From Candidatus Nitronereus thalassa (lineage in GTDB: Bacteria; Nitrospirota; Nitrospiria; Nitrospirales; UBA8639), in assembly GCF_032191465.1 (NCBI RefSeq), contig NZ_JAQOUE010000002.1, positions 578,409 to 642,408 on the forward strand: a stretch of DNA of 64,000 nucleotides, read 5' to 3'. Position numbers and translations under genes: made by a program. Under the pieces are notes generated by a model that was not told the DNA's origin, searched no databases, and saw nothing but the letters and a program-made list of their open reading frames with translations. This document shows positions 46,330 to 56,073 of the stretch, piece after piece (positions within the stretch are counted from its first letter, which is position 1; each line of letters starts with the position of its first letter).

Positions 46330-46869
46330 CTAGTGCGTGCCCCCCTCTTTAATATTCAACACCTTCACATCAAAATACAGTGTTTGCCCAGCCAGGGGAT
46401 GATTGAGGTCGAGGATCGCCGTTTTGTCGCGAATCTCCGTCACTTTGGCATACATCGGTTTTCCAGTTGGATCTTGGCCTTCCAAGACTTGCCCGACCTT
46501 TAATGAATCACCAGGAAGCTGTTCTTTCGGCACTTCAATTATGGCCTGCGGATTCACTGGCCCATATCCTTCTTCCGGCGTGACCACGACCTGTTTTTCT
46601 TGGCCAACCGCCATCCCTTCCAATCGCTTCTCAAGACCAGGAATAATTTGCATCGAGCCCTGCGTAAAGACCAAAGGCTCGGCCGCGACATTGGTATCCA
46701 CAATTTTTTTATCCTCCAACCGTAAGGTATATTCCAACGATACTTCTTTGCCATGAGAAATAGTCAAGGCCTGAGGAGCTTGGGCCAAGCTCAGGGAACT
46801 GATGTTGAACGTAAACACAACCAACCACAAGACAACTAAGACACGTTGAATCCGAGCGCGAAGGGACAT
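46330..46869 (-). CDS. Secreted FKBP-type peptidyl-prolyl isomerase (SlyD-like)
   Basis: 179 residues from the ATG at 46869, chosen because AAGGAGAG lies seven bases upstream. A signal peptide (VLVVLWLVVFTFNISSLSLAQ) is followed by the FKBP core: SLEYTLRLEDKKIVDTN, FTQGSMQIIPGLEKRLEGM and EKQVVVTPEEGYG, then an insert-in-flap domain PQAIIEVPKEQLPGDSLKVG, and the core end ILDLNHPLAGQTLYFDV. It lacks the His-rich metal tail of SlyD. It would act as a periplasmic foldase. Convergent with the TPR gene, separated by the terminator. Confidence 0.92.
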   Translation of the reverse strand: MSLRARIQRVLVVLWLVVFTFNISSLSLAQAPQALTISHGKEVSLEYTLRLEDKKIVDTNVAAEPLVFTQGSMQIIPGLEKRLEGMAVGQEKQVVVTPEEGYGPVNPQAIIEVPKEQLPGDSLKVGQVLEGQDPTGKPMYAKVTEIRDKTAILDLNHPLAGQTLYFDVKVLNIKEGGTH

Positions 46870-47020
46870 GGGACAACTCTCCTTGTAATCACACCGACGT
46901 AAGAAAGAAAAAATAGGCTGGAAGTGTTCGCGGAAAAGGCGGAACAAACGGGACAGGCGTTCAGTCCCAGACTATTGGTGAACGGATAAAATTATCTTAC
47001 CAAATACCTTAAGTAGGTTT

Positions 47021-47049
47021 CCAACAACCTGAAATGCTGGGGTTGTTGG
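47021..47049 (-). other. Hairpin after pyruvate kinase, no T-tract
   Basis: CCAACAACC (47021-47029) and GGTTGTTGG (47041-47049) make a 9-bp stem 15 bases after the pyk stop. On the minus strand the following bases are not T-rich, so I call it only a possible transcript end or mRNA-stability structure. Confidence 0.4.
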
Positions 47050-47063
47050 CCAATCGGTTTACA

Positions 47064-48464
47064 TTATGGAATGTCTCGAATTTGGATGGAATCGACCCGA
47101 TGTTGCGCCAGGACATCTGAAATAATCACGACTTTTTCTCCCATTTGGAAATGTTCCCGTTCCTTTAAAATCCTAAAGGCCGTTTGCAACGTCTTTTCAG
47201 GGTCGGAGCTAAAATTAATTCTGAAGGGGAACACTCCGCGATTGAGTGTCATGGTCCGACGGGATTGACTCATGTTAGTGAAGGCATAAATATTGGTGAA
47301 AAATGGGCGACAATTTGAAACGAAGTCGGCCATGATTCCCCTTCTCGTGATCACAACAATCCCTTTGGCTTGCAAGCCTCCTGCAAGTTGGACGGCTGCG
47401 ATGGCTAATTGTTGTTTATCTTTTGTCCGCTGCAAATTTTTCGCAAATTGCAATCCAGGGATCGCTTCGGTTTTGATTGCAATCTTTCGTAGGTGCTCAA
47501 CACATTTAATCGGATATTTCCCCACCGTGGTTTCACCAGAAAGCATCACGGCATCCACTTCTTCATAAACCGCATTGGCCACATCCGTCACTTCCGCGCG
47601 AGTAGGGATCGGATTGTGAATCATCGACTCCAGAAGATGGGTCGCGACAATCACCCGCTTTCCATATTCCGCGCAGAGTCTGACGATTCGACGCTGGACG
47701 TTTGGTAAATCCTCCAGGTTGATTTCTGCTCCCAAATCTCCTCGAGCCACCATAATGCCATCGGCTTCCTGAATGATGTCTTCCAGGTTGCGCACCCCTT
47801 CCTGGTCTTCAATTTTCGCAATAATTTTTACCCTCCCGGCTTTGTGGCCCATGAGGTGTCGTAACCGTCGAATATCCTCAGCTTCTCTAACAAACGACAG
47901 GGCAATAAAATCCACATCCGCCGCCAAGCCAAACGCAATATCCTGTTCGTCCTTTTGCGTAATCGCCGGAAGATTGACACGTATGCCTGGCAAATTAACA
48001 TGGCGTTTACTTTTCAACACCCCCCCATCAATGACACGACACTGCATGAGACGATCTCTTTTCTCCAGGATTTCAAAATTAATCAACCCATTATCCACAG
48101 TAATTTTGTCACCCACGTTTACCGACTCCATAATTTCGGCATAGTTGATGTGAATAGAACTTTCCTCCACATCCAGAGGTCCGCGTGCAGCAATCGATAC
48201 GATCGTGCCTTCCTGTAAATTGAGATCCTGGACCAGATCCCCTGTTCGAATTTCTGGGCCTTGGGTATCCAGGAGAATCGGAATCGGAAATTCAACCTTT
48301 TTGTTGAGGGTCTTTATATGCTTGATCACCTTGGTATGGGATTCGTGAGTGCCATGAGACATGTTCAACCGAACAATGTCCATGCCGGCATCATACATTT
48401 TGCGCAACATCTCGTAAGATTCTGTCGCCGGACCAATCGTACAAATAATTCGTGTTTTCTGCAT
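47064..48464 (-). CDS. pyk: Pyruvate kinase
   Basis: It converts PEP and ADP to pyruvate and ATP. In 466 residues the order is RIICTIGPATESYEMLRKM, the catalytic-site segment RLNMSHGTH, the Lys-containing IIAKIEDQEG, GIMVARGDLGAEI, and LSGETTVGKYPI. A C-terminal allosteric domain is included. The usual AT-Q-M-LESM reads ATHLLESM here, which is a small variant. I chose the ATG at 48464, with GAAGGG a few bases before it; the frame continues to 48686, but that part shows no homology and overlaps the divergent gene. It is divergent from the phosphatase-PFK gene by 212 bases. Confidence 0.95.
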   Translation of the reverse strand: MQKTRIICTIGPATESYEMLRKMYDAGMDIVRLNMSHGTHESHTKVIKHIKTLNKKVEFPIPILLDTQGPEIRTGDLVQDLNLQEGTIVSIAARGPLDVEESSIHINYAEIMESVNVGDKITVDNGLINFEILEKRDRLMQCRVIDGGVLKSKRHVNLPGIRVNLPAITQKDEQDIAFGLAADVDFIALSFVREAEDIRRLRHLMGHKAGRVKIIAKIEDQEGVRNLEDIIQEADGIMVARGDLGAEINLEDLPNVQRRIVRLCAEYGKRVIVATHLLESMIHNPIPTRAEVTDVANAVYEEVDAVMLSGETTVGKYPIKCVEHLRKIAIKTEAIPGLQFAKNLQRTKDKQQLAIAAVQLAGGLQAKGIVVITRRGIMADFVSNCRPFFTNIYAFTNMSQSRRTMTLNRGVFPFRINFSSDPEKTLQTAFRILKEREHFQMGEKVVIISDVLAQHRVDSIQIRDIP

Positions 48465-48676
48465 AAGCCCTTCTTGGAAGAATGAAATCTTTCTGATTTT
48501 GGAGTTATTTCCCAAATTGGTCAATAATGTGAAAGACAAGAGGCCTGGCGTATGACCAAGGATACAGGTATTTTCCAAGTCAAACTCTCTGTTTACGACG
48601 AAGCCAAAAAACATATAGGATATAGAATTTTCCGCGTTTAGGTAGTTGAAAGCTGGACGCGTAAACGAGGTAAAGG

Positions 48677-50995
48677 ATGAATGCAAAAGCCGAAAATCTG
48701 AATTTTGTGACCATCAATGGTCTTCTCTCTTACGGGGAAGCCTTAGTCCGACGTCCGTCAGTGGAGGGTGCAGAACTCCCTCCCGCTCCAGGTCCATCAG
48801 AAGATCGCCCAAAACGGGTGCTGGTGGCTATGACCGCAATTAGAGCGTTTGTCCATGATGCCCAAAAGGGTTTTGCCGATGCAGCAGCATATGGAAATGC
48901 CAGGCACCAGCTGATCCAACAAGCATGTGGAGGAGATGATTTGGTGTTTTTCGCAGCCTGGAATCAGCTCCTGGCTCAAGGGGAGCTTTCCGCTTTGATG
49001 CGAGCGCCAATCGGCGCCACAATCAAACCAACACGACGTCGCCCAGTGGCGATCGTGCCCCGCGAACACATGACTCCCAATTTGGCTGAAGGCCGGATCG
49101 TCCTGGACATAGGAAACGATCAATTTTGGTTGATGCCCAAGGACTTAAGCGACCGCACATTATTTCTGACCATGCGGCACGGAGTCTCACAGGTCGACAG
49201 TAAGAAGTTTCGTGTGGGACGCCGGTTGAAGAACGTGCTTGATCCCGAGCGAGGAATCCCTAAAGCAGAGGCCATTGGAACCGCCCTTGCCCGAACTTTA
49301 GGCCTGGTAGGAAAACAACTGGACTTCCTCCACCTGCATAACTACCTGGACCCAAAATCATTTGTGCATATGGTAAGTCGCAGTCCCAATACTCGTCAGC
49401 TCTTTGAACGGGTCGTCTCCATCCTGTCCCCGGATACAGCCAAGACGACTCAACCCATTGTAGAAGGTGCATTAGAATCACAAGACTTCGGATGGGCCAC
49501 CGGCATTGAAAAAACCGCCGAACTCGAAGAAGCCGCTAAAGCCTTTGGCGTGGATACGAAGACAGCCCAGCGTCTGATTAAACACCCACTTTATAGTTAT
49601 CCGGGGGGCCATTCGTTTTTTGAACTCTATGTGGACTTGGTAGATGGGTTCCATCATTTGGGCCAGACCCACCAGGGAGAGGTCCTGTGTTTGTATACAC
49701 ACAGCTCGACATTACGGGCACTTTTAATATTTCTAGATCCTCGTCCATTCAGCGAGGCCTTTTCTGAATTTGGCGCCTATAAGGAAGGACAGGATAACGT
49801 CGTGCTCCTGACCTTTGAGCACGGTCAATTGTCGGGATATTCCACGGCAGTCGGACTTTCAGAACGGGAACGTGCAGCCCGCGAGGCCTGGAAAACCGTA
49901 GAACAAGAACGTCGTGATAAGGTCACACTTCACCCACGCCAAATTCGGCGGGTGGTTGCCTTGGTCTCAGGTGGAGATTTTGCAGGTGCCGGAGCGGCAT
50001 TGAAGGAACTTCGCGTCACGGGAAATCGATTAGGTCTCGAAGTCTATTTCGTGCAACATGGCTTTCTGGGGTTGGCCAATAATTGGATAGAACTGGTAAC
50101 CGAACAAAACACGCGTGGCATGAGCAATCATGCCAGCAGCCCAATTGGAAGTAGCCGCTTTGAAGATTTTAAAGATGAAGAGGTGCAACTGGCCGCTATT
50201 CATCATCTCAAACCATACATGGAAGATGGAGCATTGGTCGTGATGGGCGGTGACGGCAGTATGCGTGGGGCTCGTGCCATCTTTGAACGGTTTGGAATAC
50301 AGGTCATCGGGATTCCAGGTTCGATCGATGACAATATTGCCGGGACCACCTCCCTTGGGCTTCAATCAGCAGTAGCTCTGGCCAATCAATCCATCGAGTC
50401 GCTGAAAGCGACGAGTGCGGCTATGGGAAGTGTATTTTTCGTGGAAGTCATGGGTGCGGGCTCCGGTCATTTAGCCTTAATGTGTGCCTATCAGGCACGC
50501 GCGGAAGGGCTGTTGGTCAACGAACATCCTGACCCTGATGCGTATATCGAAGAAGTCATTTTGGGAACATTGAAACAAACCTTGGGGGTCCAAAACAAAA
50601 GCCACATTATTGTGGTGGCCGAACGCACACCTCACTGCCATCATCCCGTGGGTGGAGTCCATGGTCTGGTCGACTATGTCGCCAATAGGATTTCCCAGTG
50701 GACCCACCTTCAAACAAGATCCGGATCTTACCCACTGTCCGTTGCCACGAAGGCCACCATTTTGGGCCATACACTCCGAGGTGCATCCCCGACACCGGTG
50801 GACAAAACCATGGCTCAACACCTCGCCTACGAAGCCATTCGAAGTTTGGTCGAACAGCCCCAAGAAGTCATCGGATGCATGTTAGCGTACCGAGACTCAG
50901 GAACCATTCAACCGATTCCCCTGCATGCGTTGGCACCCAAACCCTTTGATTGGGAATTGTTCGCTCGAATGCACGGAACCGAATTGGCATTGTAG
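48677..50995 (+). CDS. Histidine-phosphatase-like domain fused to a phosphofructokinase
   Basis: 772 residues in three parts. Residues 1-155 are an unrecognised N-terminal domain. From about 160 to 390 there is a histidine-phosphatase fold: LTMRHGVSQ (Arg 167, His 168), YSYPGGHSFFELY at 307-318 and YTHSSTLRALL with His 342, the same order as in the phosphoglycerate mutase and FBPase-2 superfamily. From about 424 there is a PFKA-type domain: VVALVSGGDFAG, MGGDGSMRGA (524 GGDGS) and IPGSIDDNIAGTT in place of the canonical IPGTIDNDI.GTD, then VMGAGSGHLAL. Several active-site residues differ from the E. coli enzyme, so activity is uncertain. Divergent from pyk. Confidence 0.88.
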   Translation: MNAKAENLNFVTINGLLSYGEALVRRPSVEGAELPPAPGPSEDRPKRVLVAMTAIRAFVHDAQKGFADAAAYGNARHQLIQQACGGDDLVFFAAWNQLLAQGELSALMRAPIGATIKPTRRRPVAIVPREHMTPNLAEGRIVLDIGNDQFWLMPKDLSDRTLFLTMRHGVSQVDSKKFRVGRRLKNVLDPERGIPKAEAIGTALARTLGLVGKQLDFLHLHNYLDPKSFVHMVSRSPNTRQLFERVVSILSPDTAKTTQPIVEGALESQDFGWATGIEKTAELEEAAKAFGVDTKTAQRLIKHPLYSYPGGHSFFELYVDLVDGFHHLGQTHQGEVLCLYTHSSTLRALLIFLDPRPFSEAFSEFGAYKEGQDNVVLLTFEHGQLSGYSTAVGLSERERAAREAWKTVEQERRDKVTLHPRQIRRVVALVSGGDFAGAGAALKELRVTGNRLGLEVYFVQHGFLGLANNWIELVTEQNTRGMSNHASSPIGSSRFEDFKDEEVQLAAIHHLKPYMEDGALVVMGGDGSMRGARAIFERFGIQVIGIPGSIDDNIAGTTSLGLQSAVALANQSIESLKATSAAMGSVFFVEVMGAGSGHLALMCAYQARAEGLLVNEHPDPDAYIEEVILGTLKQTLGVQNKSHIIVVAERTPHCHHPVGGVHGLVDYVANRISQWTHLQTRSGSYPLSVATKATILGHTLRGASPTPVDKTMAQHLAYEAIRSLVEQPQEVIGCMLAYRDSGTIQPIPLHALAPKPFDWELFARMHGTELAL

Positions 50996-51037
50996 CCGGT
51001 CCGACGTGTTCAAGGAATTCAGTCTGGGAAAATAGAA

Positions 51038-52690
51038 TTAAGAGGCGGGGATAGCAAAGGCTTTCTCAATCAGTGCTTGCGCTTCTTCCTGAATCTTTCG
51101 AAGATGATCCTGCCCCTTGAAGCTCTCGGCGTAAATCTTATAGACATCTTCGGTGCCTGAAGGGCGAGCAGCAAACCAGCCGTTCTCGGTAATCACTTTC
51201 AGCCCCCCAATCGCACTATCATTACCAGGCGCTGCAGTCAGAATAGCTTTGATCTTCTCACCTGCTAAATGGTAAGCCTGCACTTGTTTCGGTGAGAGCT
51301 GTTTAAGACTGGCCTTCTGCTCTCGCGTGGCGGGTGCATCAATTCGCTCATACACTGGATCTCCCAATTCCTTCGTGAGATCGAGGTAGAGCTGGCCGGG
51401 ATCTTTTCCTGTTTTGGCCATCATTTCCACGGCCAAAAGATCCAGAATGATACCGTCCTTATCGGTAGTCCAGACCGATCCATCACGACGAAGAAAGGAT
51501 GCTCCTGCACTCTCCTCTCCTCCAAAACCCAGGGAGCCATTAAGAAGCCCATCCACAAACCATTTGAACCCGACCGGAACTTCAACGAGACGTCGTCCGA
51601 GTTTGCCGGCGACGCGATCGATCATACTGCTACTTACCACTGTCTTTCCGATGGCCGAATCCTCTTTCCAATCCGAACGGTGCGTAAAGAGATAAGAAAT
51701 GGCCACAGACAAATAATGATTGGGGTTCATCAACCCACCACTGCGTGTCACGATTCCATGTCGATCGTGATCGGTATCATTAGCAAAGGCGATCTCGAAA
51801 CGGTCTTTCATGGCAATCAGTCCGGCCATGGCATAGGGTGATGAACAGTCCATGCGGATCTTTCCATCCCAGTCCACACTCATGAAGCGAAAGGTCGGAT
51901 CAACCGCGTCATTTACCACGGTCACGTCAAAACCGTAACGTTCGCTGATGGGCCCCCAATATGCCACCCCCGCACCACCAAGCGGATCGACTCCGATGGC
52001 GAGGCCTGCACTTCGAATCACCTCCATGTCGATCACCGTTCCAAGGTCTCCAACGTAGGAGCCCACGTAGTCGTACCGATAGGTCGTCGCAGCGCGGAGG
52101 GCCTTCTCATACGGAACACGCATGACCTCGCGCAGGTCATTGGCAAGGAACGCGTTCGCACGTTCCTCAATCCAGTTGGTCGCTAGAGTGTCGGCCGGAC
52201 CACCGTGGGGAGGGTTGTATTTGATACCACCGTCTTCGGGAGGATTATGTGAGGGCGTGATGACGATGCCGTCGGCAAAGCCTTCACTACGCTCACTATT
52301 ATAGCTAAGAATGGCATGAGAGATCACTGGTGTTGGGGTGTAGCCGAGGTCCTGATCAATCATTGCCACCACACCGTTTGCCGCCAACACTTCGAGTACA
52401 CTTGTAAAGGCAGGTTCAGAGAGCGCGTGAGTATCCATGCCCAGAAAGAGTGGGCCGACAAGGGATTGTTGTTGACGATACAAGCAGATAGCTTGGGTAA
52501 TCGCCAAAATATGCGCTTCGTTAAAAGAATTTTTGAAGGATGACCCTCGATGGCCTGAGGTACCGAACCCCACCAGTTGCTCGGGGATTGAGGGATCTGG
52601 GCGGCCCGTGTAATAGGCAGTCACCAACTTAGGAATGTTGGCGAGCATGGAAGGCTCAGTGGGTTTCCCGGCAAGGGGACTTACCTTCAT
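51038..52690 (-). CDS. pgm: Phosphoglucomutase (alpha-D-glucose type)
   Basis: It interconverts glucose-1- and glucose-6-phosphate at the start of glycogen and nucleotide-sugar routes. 550 residues from the ATG at 52690, chosen because GGGGAG lies six bases upstream; the frame runs further to 52753, overlapping the CBS gene. Signatures are GFGTSGHRGSS, the phosphoserine loop TPSHNPPEDGG near residue 140, NDTDHDRHGIV as the metal loop, GGEESAGASF and the phosphate-binding RPSGTEDVYKIYAE near the end. This matches the E. coli Pgm type. It is convergent with the phosphofructokinase gene and 34 bases after the four-CBS gene. Confidence 0.95.
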   Translation of the reverse strand: MKVSPLAGKPTEPSMLANIPKLVTAYYTGRPDPSIPEQLVGFGTSGHRGSSFKNSFNEAHILAITQAICLYRQQQSLVGPLFLGMDTHALSEPAFTSVLEVLAANGVVAMIDQDLGYTPTPVISHAILSYNSERSEGFADGIVITPSHNPPEDGGIKYNPPHGGPADTLATNWIEERANAFLANDLREVMRVPYEKALRAATTYRYDYVGSYVGDLGTVIDMEVIRSAGLAIGVDPLGGAGVAYWGPISERYGFDVTVVNDAVDPTFRFMSVDWDGKIRMDCSSPYAMAGLIAMKDRFEIAFANDTDHDRHGIVTRSGGLMNPNHYLSVAISYLFTHRSDWKEDSAIGKTVVSSSMIDRVAGKLGRRLVEVPVGFKWFVDGLLNGSLGFGGEESAGASFLRRDGSVWTTDKDGIILDLLAVEMMAKTGKDPGQLYLDLTKELGDPVYERIDAPATREQKASLKQLSPKQVQAYHLAGEKIKAILTAAPGNDSAIGGLKVITENGWFAARPSGTEDVYKIYAESFKGQDHLRKIQEEAQALIEKAFAIPAS

Positions 52691-52724
52691 TCTGATCTCC
52701 CCAAATCGCCCAGGAAGAATCTTT

Positions 52725-53585
52725 TCATCCCTGTTCGTGGCCTCGTTGTTCACGCAAGAACCGTGGGCGATCGCGAACCGAGATCATCCGAATAAGATCA
52801 CGAACAGAAAGAATCCCTACGATGGCATGGTTTTCGGTTACCGTTAAATGACGAATACCTTTTTCAGCCATAAGATCACTGGCATCATGCACGGTTCGAT
52901 TGATATCGATATCAATGAGGGGACAAGACATGACGCTACCAACCGTGACCTGATTGGGATCCTGATCACAACCAACGACTTTTTGGACAAGATCACGTTC
53001 CGTGACAATGCCTACGACAACCCCGTTTTGTGACACTAATAATGAGCCGATGCGCTTTTGGGTCATGGTGGTGGCGACGCGTAAAAGAGATTCCTCTCGA
53101 TCAATCGTCACCATCGACTTCTGCATCAGGATACTCAAGGGCCGATAGACATCATCCAAATCACGAAGTGGCCCAGACGCGGCATACACAAAATGTTTTA
53201 CCAAATCACGAACGGAAATCAGCCCCACAATATCATTTCCATTAGACACGCAAAGATGACGAACTCCTGACTGCTCCATCACATGACTGGCATCCAACAT
53301 CGTGGACTCGATGGAAATGGTCTGAAGGGGCGTGGTCATGATCTGAGTCACCTTGGTGGCCGGGAGGGACAAACCTTGGGCCAGACCTTTCCGCACAAGA
53401 TCGGTTTCTGAAAGCAACCCAATCATGGCAGATGATTGGGTTGCTTGCCCTTCTCCATGAACCAGGAGACATCCGATCTTTTGCTCAGCCATCCTTTTGG
53501 CTGCCTCCACGAGAGTCGTCGCCGCCTTGACCGAGACAAGATTCCGCTGCATAAATTTTTCCACTCGTTCACCTGGACTGGCCAT
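52725..53585 (-). CDS. Four-CBS-domain protein
   Basis: 286 residues made of two Bateman pairs, four CBS motifs in all: GLLSETDLVRKGLAQG, VGLISVRDLVKHFVYA, VGIVTERDLVQKVVG and VGILSVRDLIRMISVR. No catalytic domain is attached. The start ATG has AAGGA eight bases before it. It ends 34 bases before pgm, so it may sense adenylates and act on sugar metabolism, but no partner is proven. Its motif style is close to the single-pair CBS protein at 10164-10559. Confidence 0.88.
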   Translation of the reverse strand: MASPGERVEKFMQRNLVSVKAATTLVEAAKRMAEQKIGCLLVHGEGQATQSSAMIGLLSETDLVRKGLAQGLSLPATKVTQIMTTPLQTISIESTMLDASHVMEQSGVRHLCVSNGNDIVGLISVRDLVKHFVYAASGPLRDLDDVYRPLSILMQKSMVTIDREESLLRVATTMTQKRIGSLLVSQNGVVVGIVTERDLVQKVVGCDQDPNQVTVGSVMSCPLIDIDINRTVHDASDLMAEKGIRHLTVTENHAIVGILSVRDLIRMISVRDRPRFLREQRGHEQG

Positions 53586-54181
53586 AGAATTTTCCTTGGC
53601 GTTGAAGTAAATGAAGGGTTAGGAGCGAATCAGCATTACTCGTGAGCCAAGACATGATTGGAATACGATTGAGAATCCCAACGGCACGTTGCGTTTGTTG
53701 ATCCTCTGCCTGGTATCTCCTGCGTCAGGGAATACAAAAAAAGCCAAAAGTTTTATCCCAAACAAAAAGTAGCGAAAGAAACCGTAGAGGGTCAAATGCG
53801 GTATGCGCTCTTAGGAAGAGGTCAAGAATTGGGATGGGATCGAGATGCAGGCGGGACAAATCCAAGAAACCAAAATTTAGCAGGTTGTCAATTTTCACTT
53901 TTGCCAATCAAATCAAGGCCTTACCAAAATCCGTCCCGAGTTTTCCCTGACACATGCACCCTATCTTTTCTGCAAAGTGCATGCTATGCTGGCCCTACTT
54001 TATCGCGTTGGACCTGGTGATAAAGAATAAGCAAACGAGGTCCTTTACCGATATTGTTTTGTCATAGAGTTCATTCGGAAGTTAGCCCCTTATCGCATCA
54101 GTTTCGCGTCAACGGATTCCACCTTCCCCATTCGCTATCTCTAAAACAAGACAGTGTCAAAATTTTCAAAGGAGGAACCGC
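53586..54181. other. Intergenic region before the RRM gene, nothing clear
   Basis: 596 bases with stops in most frames. A minus-strand frame of 60 codons at 53725-53907 starts with TTG and has no ribosome site; I do not accept it. The end probably holds the promoter and leader of the RRM gene, but I cannot mark boxes with confidence. Confidence 0.5.
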
Positions 54182-54499
54182 ATGGGTTCTAAAATTTATG
54201 TTGGTGGTTTACCGTATTCTGCAACCGAATCTGAGATCGAGACCTTATTCGGCGCGCATGGCACCGTAGAGTCTGCACGAGTCATCACAGACAAGTACAC
54301 CGGGCAATCTCGCGGGTTTGGTTTTGTGGAAATGTCATCTCCAAGTGAAGCGGAAGCCGCTATTTCGGCCTTGCACTCTACGGAGATGGGTGGTCGTACC
54401 TTAACCGTGAACGAAGCCAAACCAATGGCCCCACGCTCTGGCGGTGGTGGTGGATTTGGTGGTGGAGGCGATAGAGGCGGCCGGGGCAACCGGTTTTAA
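54182..54499 (+). CDS. RNA-binding protein with one RRM and Gly-rich tail
   Basis: 105 residues with an RRM over residues 3-82: RNP2 is KIYVGGLPY and RNP1 is RGFGFVEM, both complete. The tail is Gly- and Arg-rich (GGGGGFGGGGDRGGRGNRF). Small bacterial proteins of this type are cold- or stress-induced RNA chaperones. The ATG has AAAGGAGG a few bases before it. It stands alone, with a long upstream gap and a strong terminator, and so is a single-gene unit. Confidence 0.93.
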   Translation: MGSKIYVGGLPYSATESEIETLFGAHGTVESARVITDKYTGQSRGFGFVEMSSPSEAEAAISALHSTEMGGRTLTVNEAKPMAPRSGGGGGFGGGGDRGGRGNRF

Positions 54500-54523
54500 T
54501 CGTCACCAAGTAATTCCTATATT

Positions 54524-54568
54524 AGCGGCGTGGCTGGTTATAAAATCCAGCCACGCCGCTTTTCTTTT
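54524..54568 (+). terminator. Intrinsic terminator of the RRM gene
   Basis: A perfect 14-bp GC-rich stem (54524-54537 and 54547-54560, core GCGGCGTGGCTGG) with a 9-base loop, followed by TTTCTTTT. The arrangement is one-directional for the plus strand. Confidence 0.95.
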
Positions 54569-54634
54569 GCCGTTAAGTGATGGCAGTTCTTGAACCCATC
54601 GCGCAGTTTTGTGAAATGTAAATGTGATCGGCGT

Positions 54635-56059
54635 TTAATCCTCTGCCACCCGGGAGGGCTTTTGATACACGTGCGGGGATTTTCCGAGGTACACCTCTGC
54701 GGCTTCCATAAGGGTTTCAGACAACGTAGGATGGGGATGAATCGAGAAAGCCAGGTCTTCCGCCAAAGCTCCCATTTCAATGGCCAACACGCCCTCCCCG
54801 ATCAACTCACCTGCTCCGGAACCGACTAGTCCCACACCCAAAATTTTCCCGGTCTCAGGATCAAGAATCAATTTAGTGAAGCCATCCGGTCTTCCAAGAG
54901 TCTGCGCTCTTCCTGAGGCTCCCCAGGGAAATTTTGCTATTTTGATTTCTCGATGACTTTTTCGCGCCTCGGTTTCCGTAACCCCAGCCCAGGCAATTTC
55001 CGGATCAGTGAACACGACTGCGGGAATCGCCCGGTGATCAAAGGCCTCTTCTTTTCCAGCAATCACTTCAACAGCCACATGGGCCTCTGCCGTTGCTTTA
55101 TGAGCCAGCATCGCCCCCCCTACCACATCTCCAATCGCGGAAATCGCTGAGTCTGCGGTGTGCTGTTGATGATCGATTTCAACAAATCCATGTTCATCAG
55201 TTTTGACCTTGGTGTGTTCCAATCCGATTCCTTTTGAGTTGGGTTGACGGCCCACGGAAACCAGAATTTGATCGAACGTATGTTCTTTTTCAGAGACCGC
55301 TCCTTCTAAAACGGCTGTAAAACCGGAATTGCTTTTTTCAATGGATTCGACTTTGGTTTTGAGGAAAATATTTTCAAACTGCCTTTTTAATCTCAACTGA
55401 AGTGGTCTGACCAAATCCGCATCCACTCCAGGGAGCAAGCTGTCCATCATCTCCACCACCGTCACCTTACTACCAAACGCCGCATACACCGTTCCCATCT
55501 CTAGACCGATGTACCCGCCTCCGACGATCAGAATTTTCTTTGGGATCTCATCCACTTCCAGCGCAGAAGTAGAATCCAACACCGGTGGATCGAGGGCTTC
55601 AAACATTTTCGGAAGAATGGGCCTGGACCCCACGGCCAGAATACAATGATCAAAACGTATCGTATCCTTACCCGAAACCACGATCGTATGAGAATCCTGG
55701 AATACTCCATGTCCCGAAACAAATTTGACCCCTCGCTGTTTACAGAGTGTCACCAGGCCGCTGGCCATTTTATCCACCACTGAGTTTTTCCATTGTCGCA
55801 CTTGTCCAATATCGATCGCGGGTTCTCCAAAGACGACTCCCCACTCTTTTGCCTGCCGAGTCTCATGGATCAGTTTTGCCAGATGAAGTAACGCTTTTGA
55901 AGGAATGCAACCCCGATGAAGACAGACTCCTCCGGGCTTGTGTCCGGAATCCACCAGGGTCACGGTCATGCCCATGTCCGCCGCAAGAAATGCCGCGGCA
56001 TATCCCCCCGGACCTCCACCCAAGACCAGAAGGTGTTTTTTGCTCATAGAGGTCATCAT
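54635..56059 (-). CDS. lpdA: Dihydrolipoamide dehydrogenase (E3)
   Basis: The FAD enzyme that reoxidises dihydrolipoyl groups of the pyruvate dehydrogenase complex and passes electrons to NAD+. 474 residues: FAD-binding LVLGGGPGGYAAAF near the start, the redox disulfide in GGVCLHRGCIPSK (Cys 46 and Cys 51), NAD-binding KILIVGGGYIGLEMG, and the acid-base His region FSIHPHPTLSE near the C-terminus. It follows aceF with 14 bases between. Start is ATG at 56059 with AAAGGG five bases upstream; a second ATG at 56047 is possible. Confidence 0.96.
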   Translation of the reverse strand: MMTSMSKKHLLVLGGGPGGYAAAFLAADMGMTVTLVDSGHKPGGVCLHRGCIPSKALLHLAKLIHETRQAKEWGVVFGEPAIDIGQVRQWKNSVVDKMASGLVTLCKQRGVKFVSGHGVFQDSHTIVVSGKDTIRFDHCILAVGSRPILPKMFEALDPPVLDSTSALEVDEIPKKILIVGGGYIGLEMGTVYAAFGSKVTVVEMMDSLLPGVDADLVRPLQLRLKRQFENIFLKTKVESIEKSNSGFTAVLEGAVSEKEHTFDQILVSVGRQPNSKGIGLEHTKVKTDEHGFVEIDHQQHTADSAISAIGDVVGGAMLAHKATAEAHVAVEVIAGKEEAFDHRAIPAVVFTDPEIAWAGVTETEARKSHREIKIAKFPWGASGRAQTLGRPDGFTKLILDPETGKILGVGLVGSGAGELIGEGVLAIEMGALAEDLAFSIHPHPTLSETLMEAAEVYLGKSPHVYQKPSRVAED

Positions 56060-56073
56060 TATTACCCTTTCAA

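Noticed and set aside
48465-48686. A longer pyruvate kinase starting at 48686
   Set aside because: The extra 74 residues show no family similarity and no ribosome site, and they overlap the divergent gene start. GAAGGG stands before the ATG at 48464.
53725-53907. Minus-strand gene of 60 codons upstream of the RRM gene
   Set aside because: TTG start, no ribosome site and no recognisable features.
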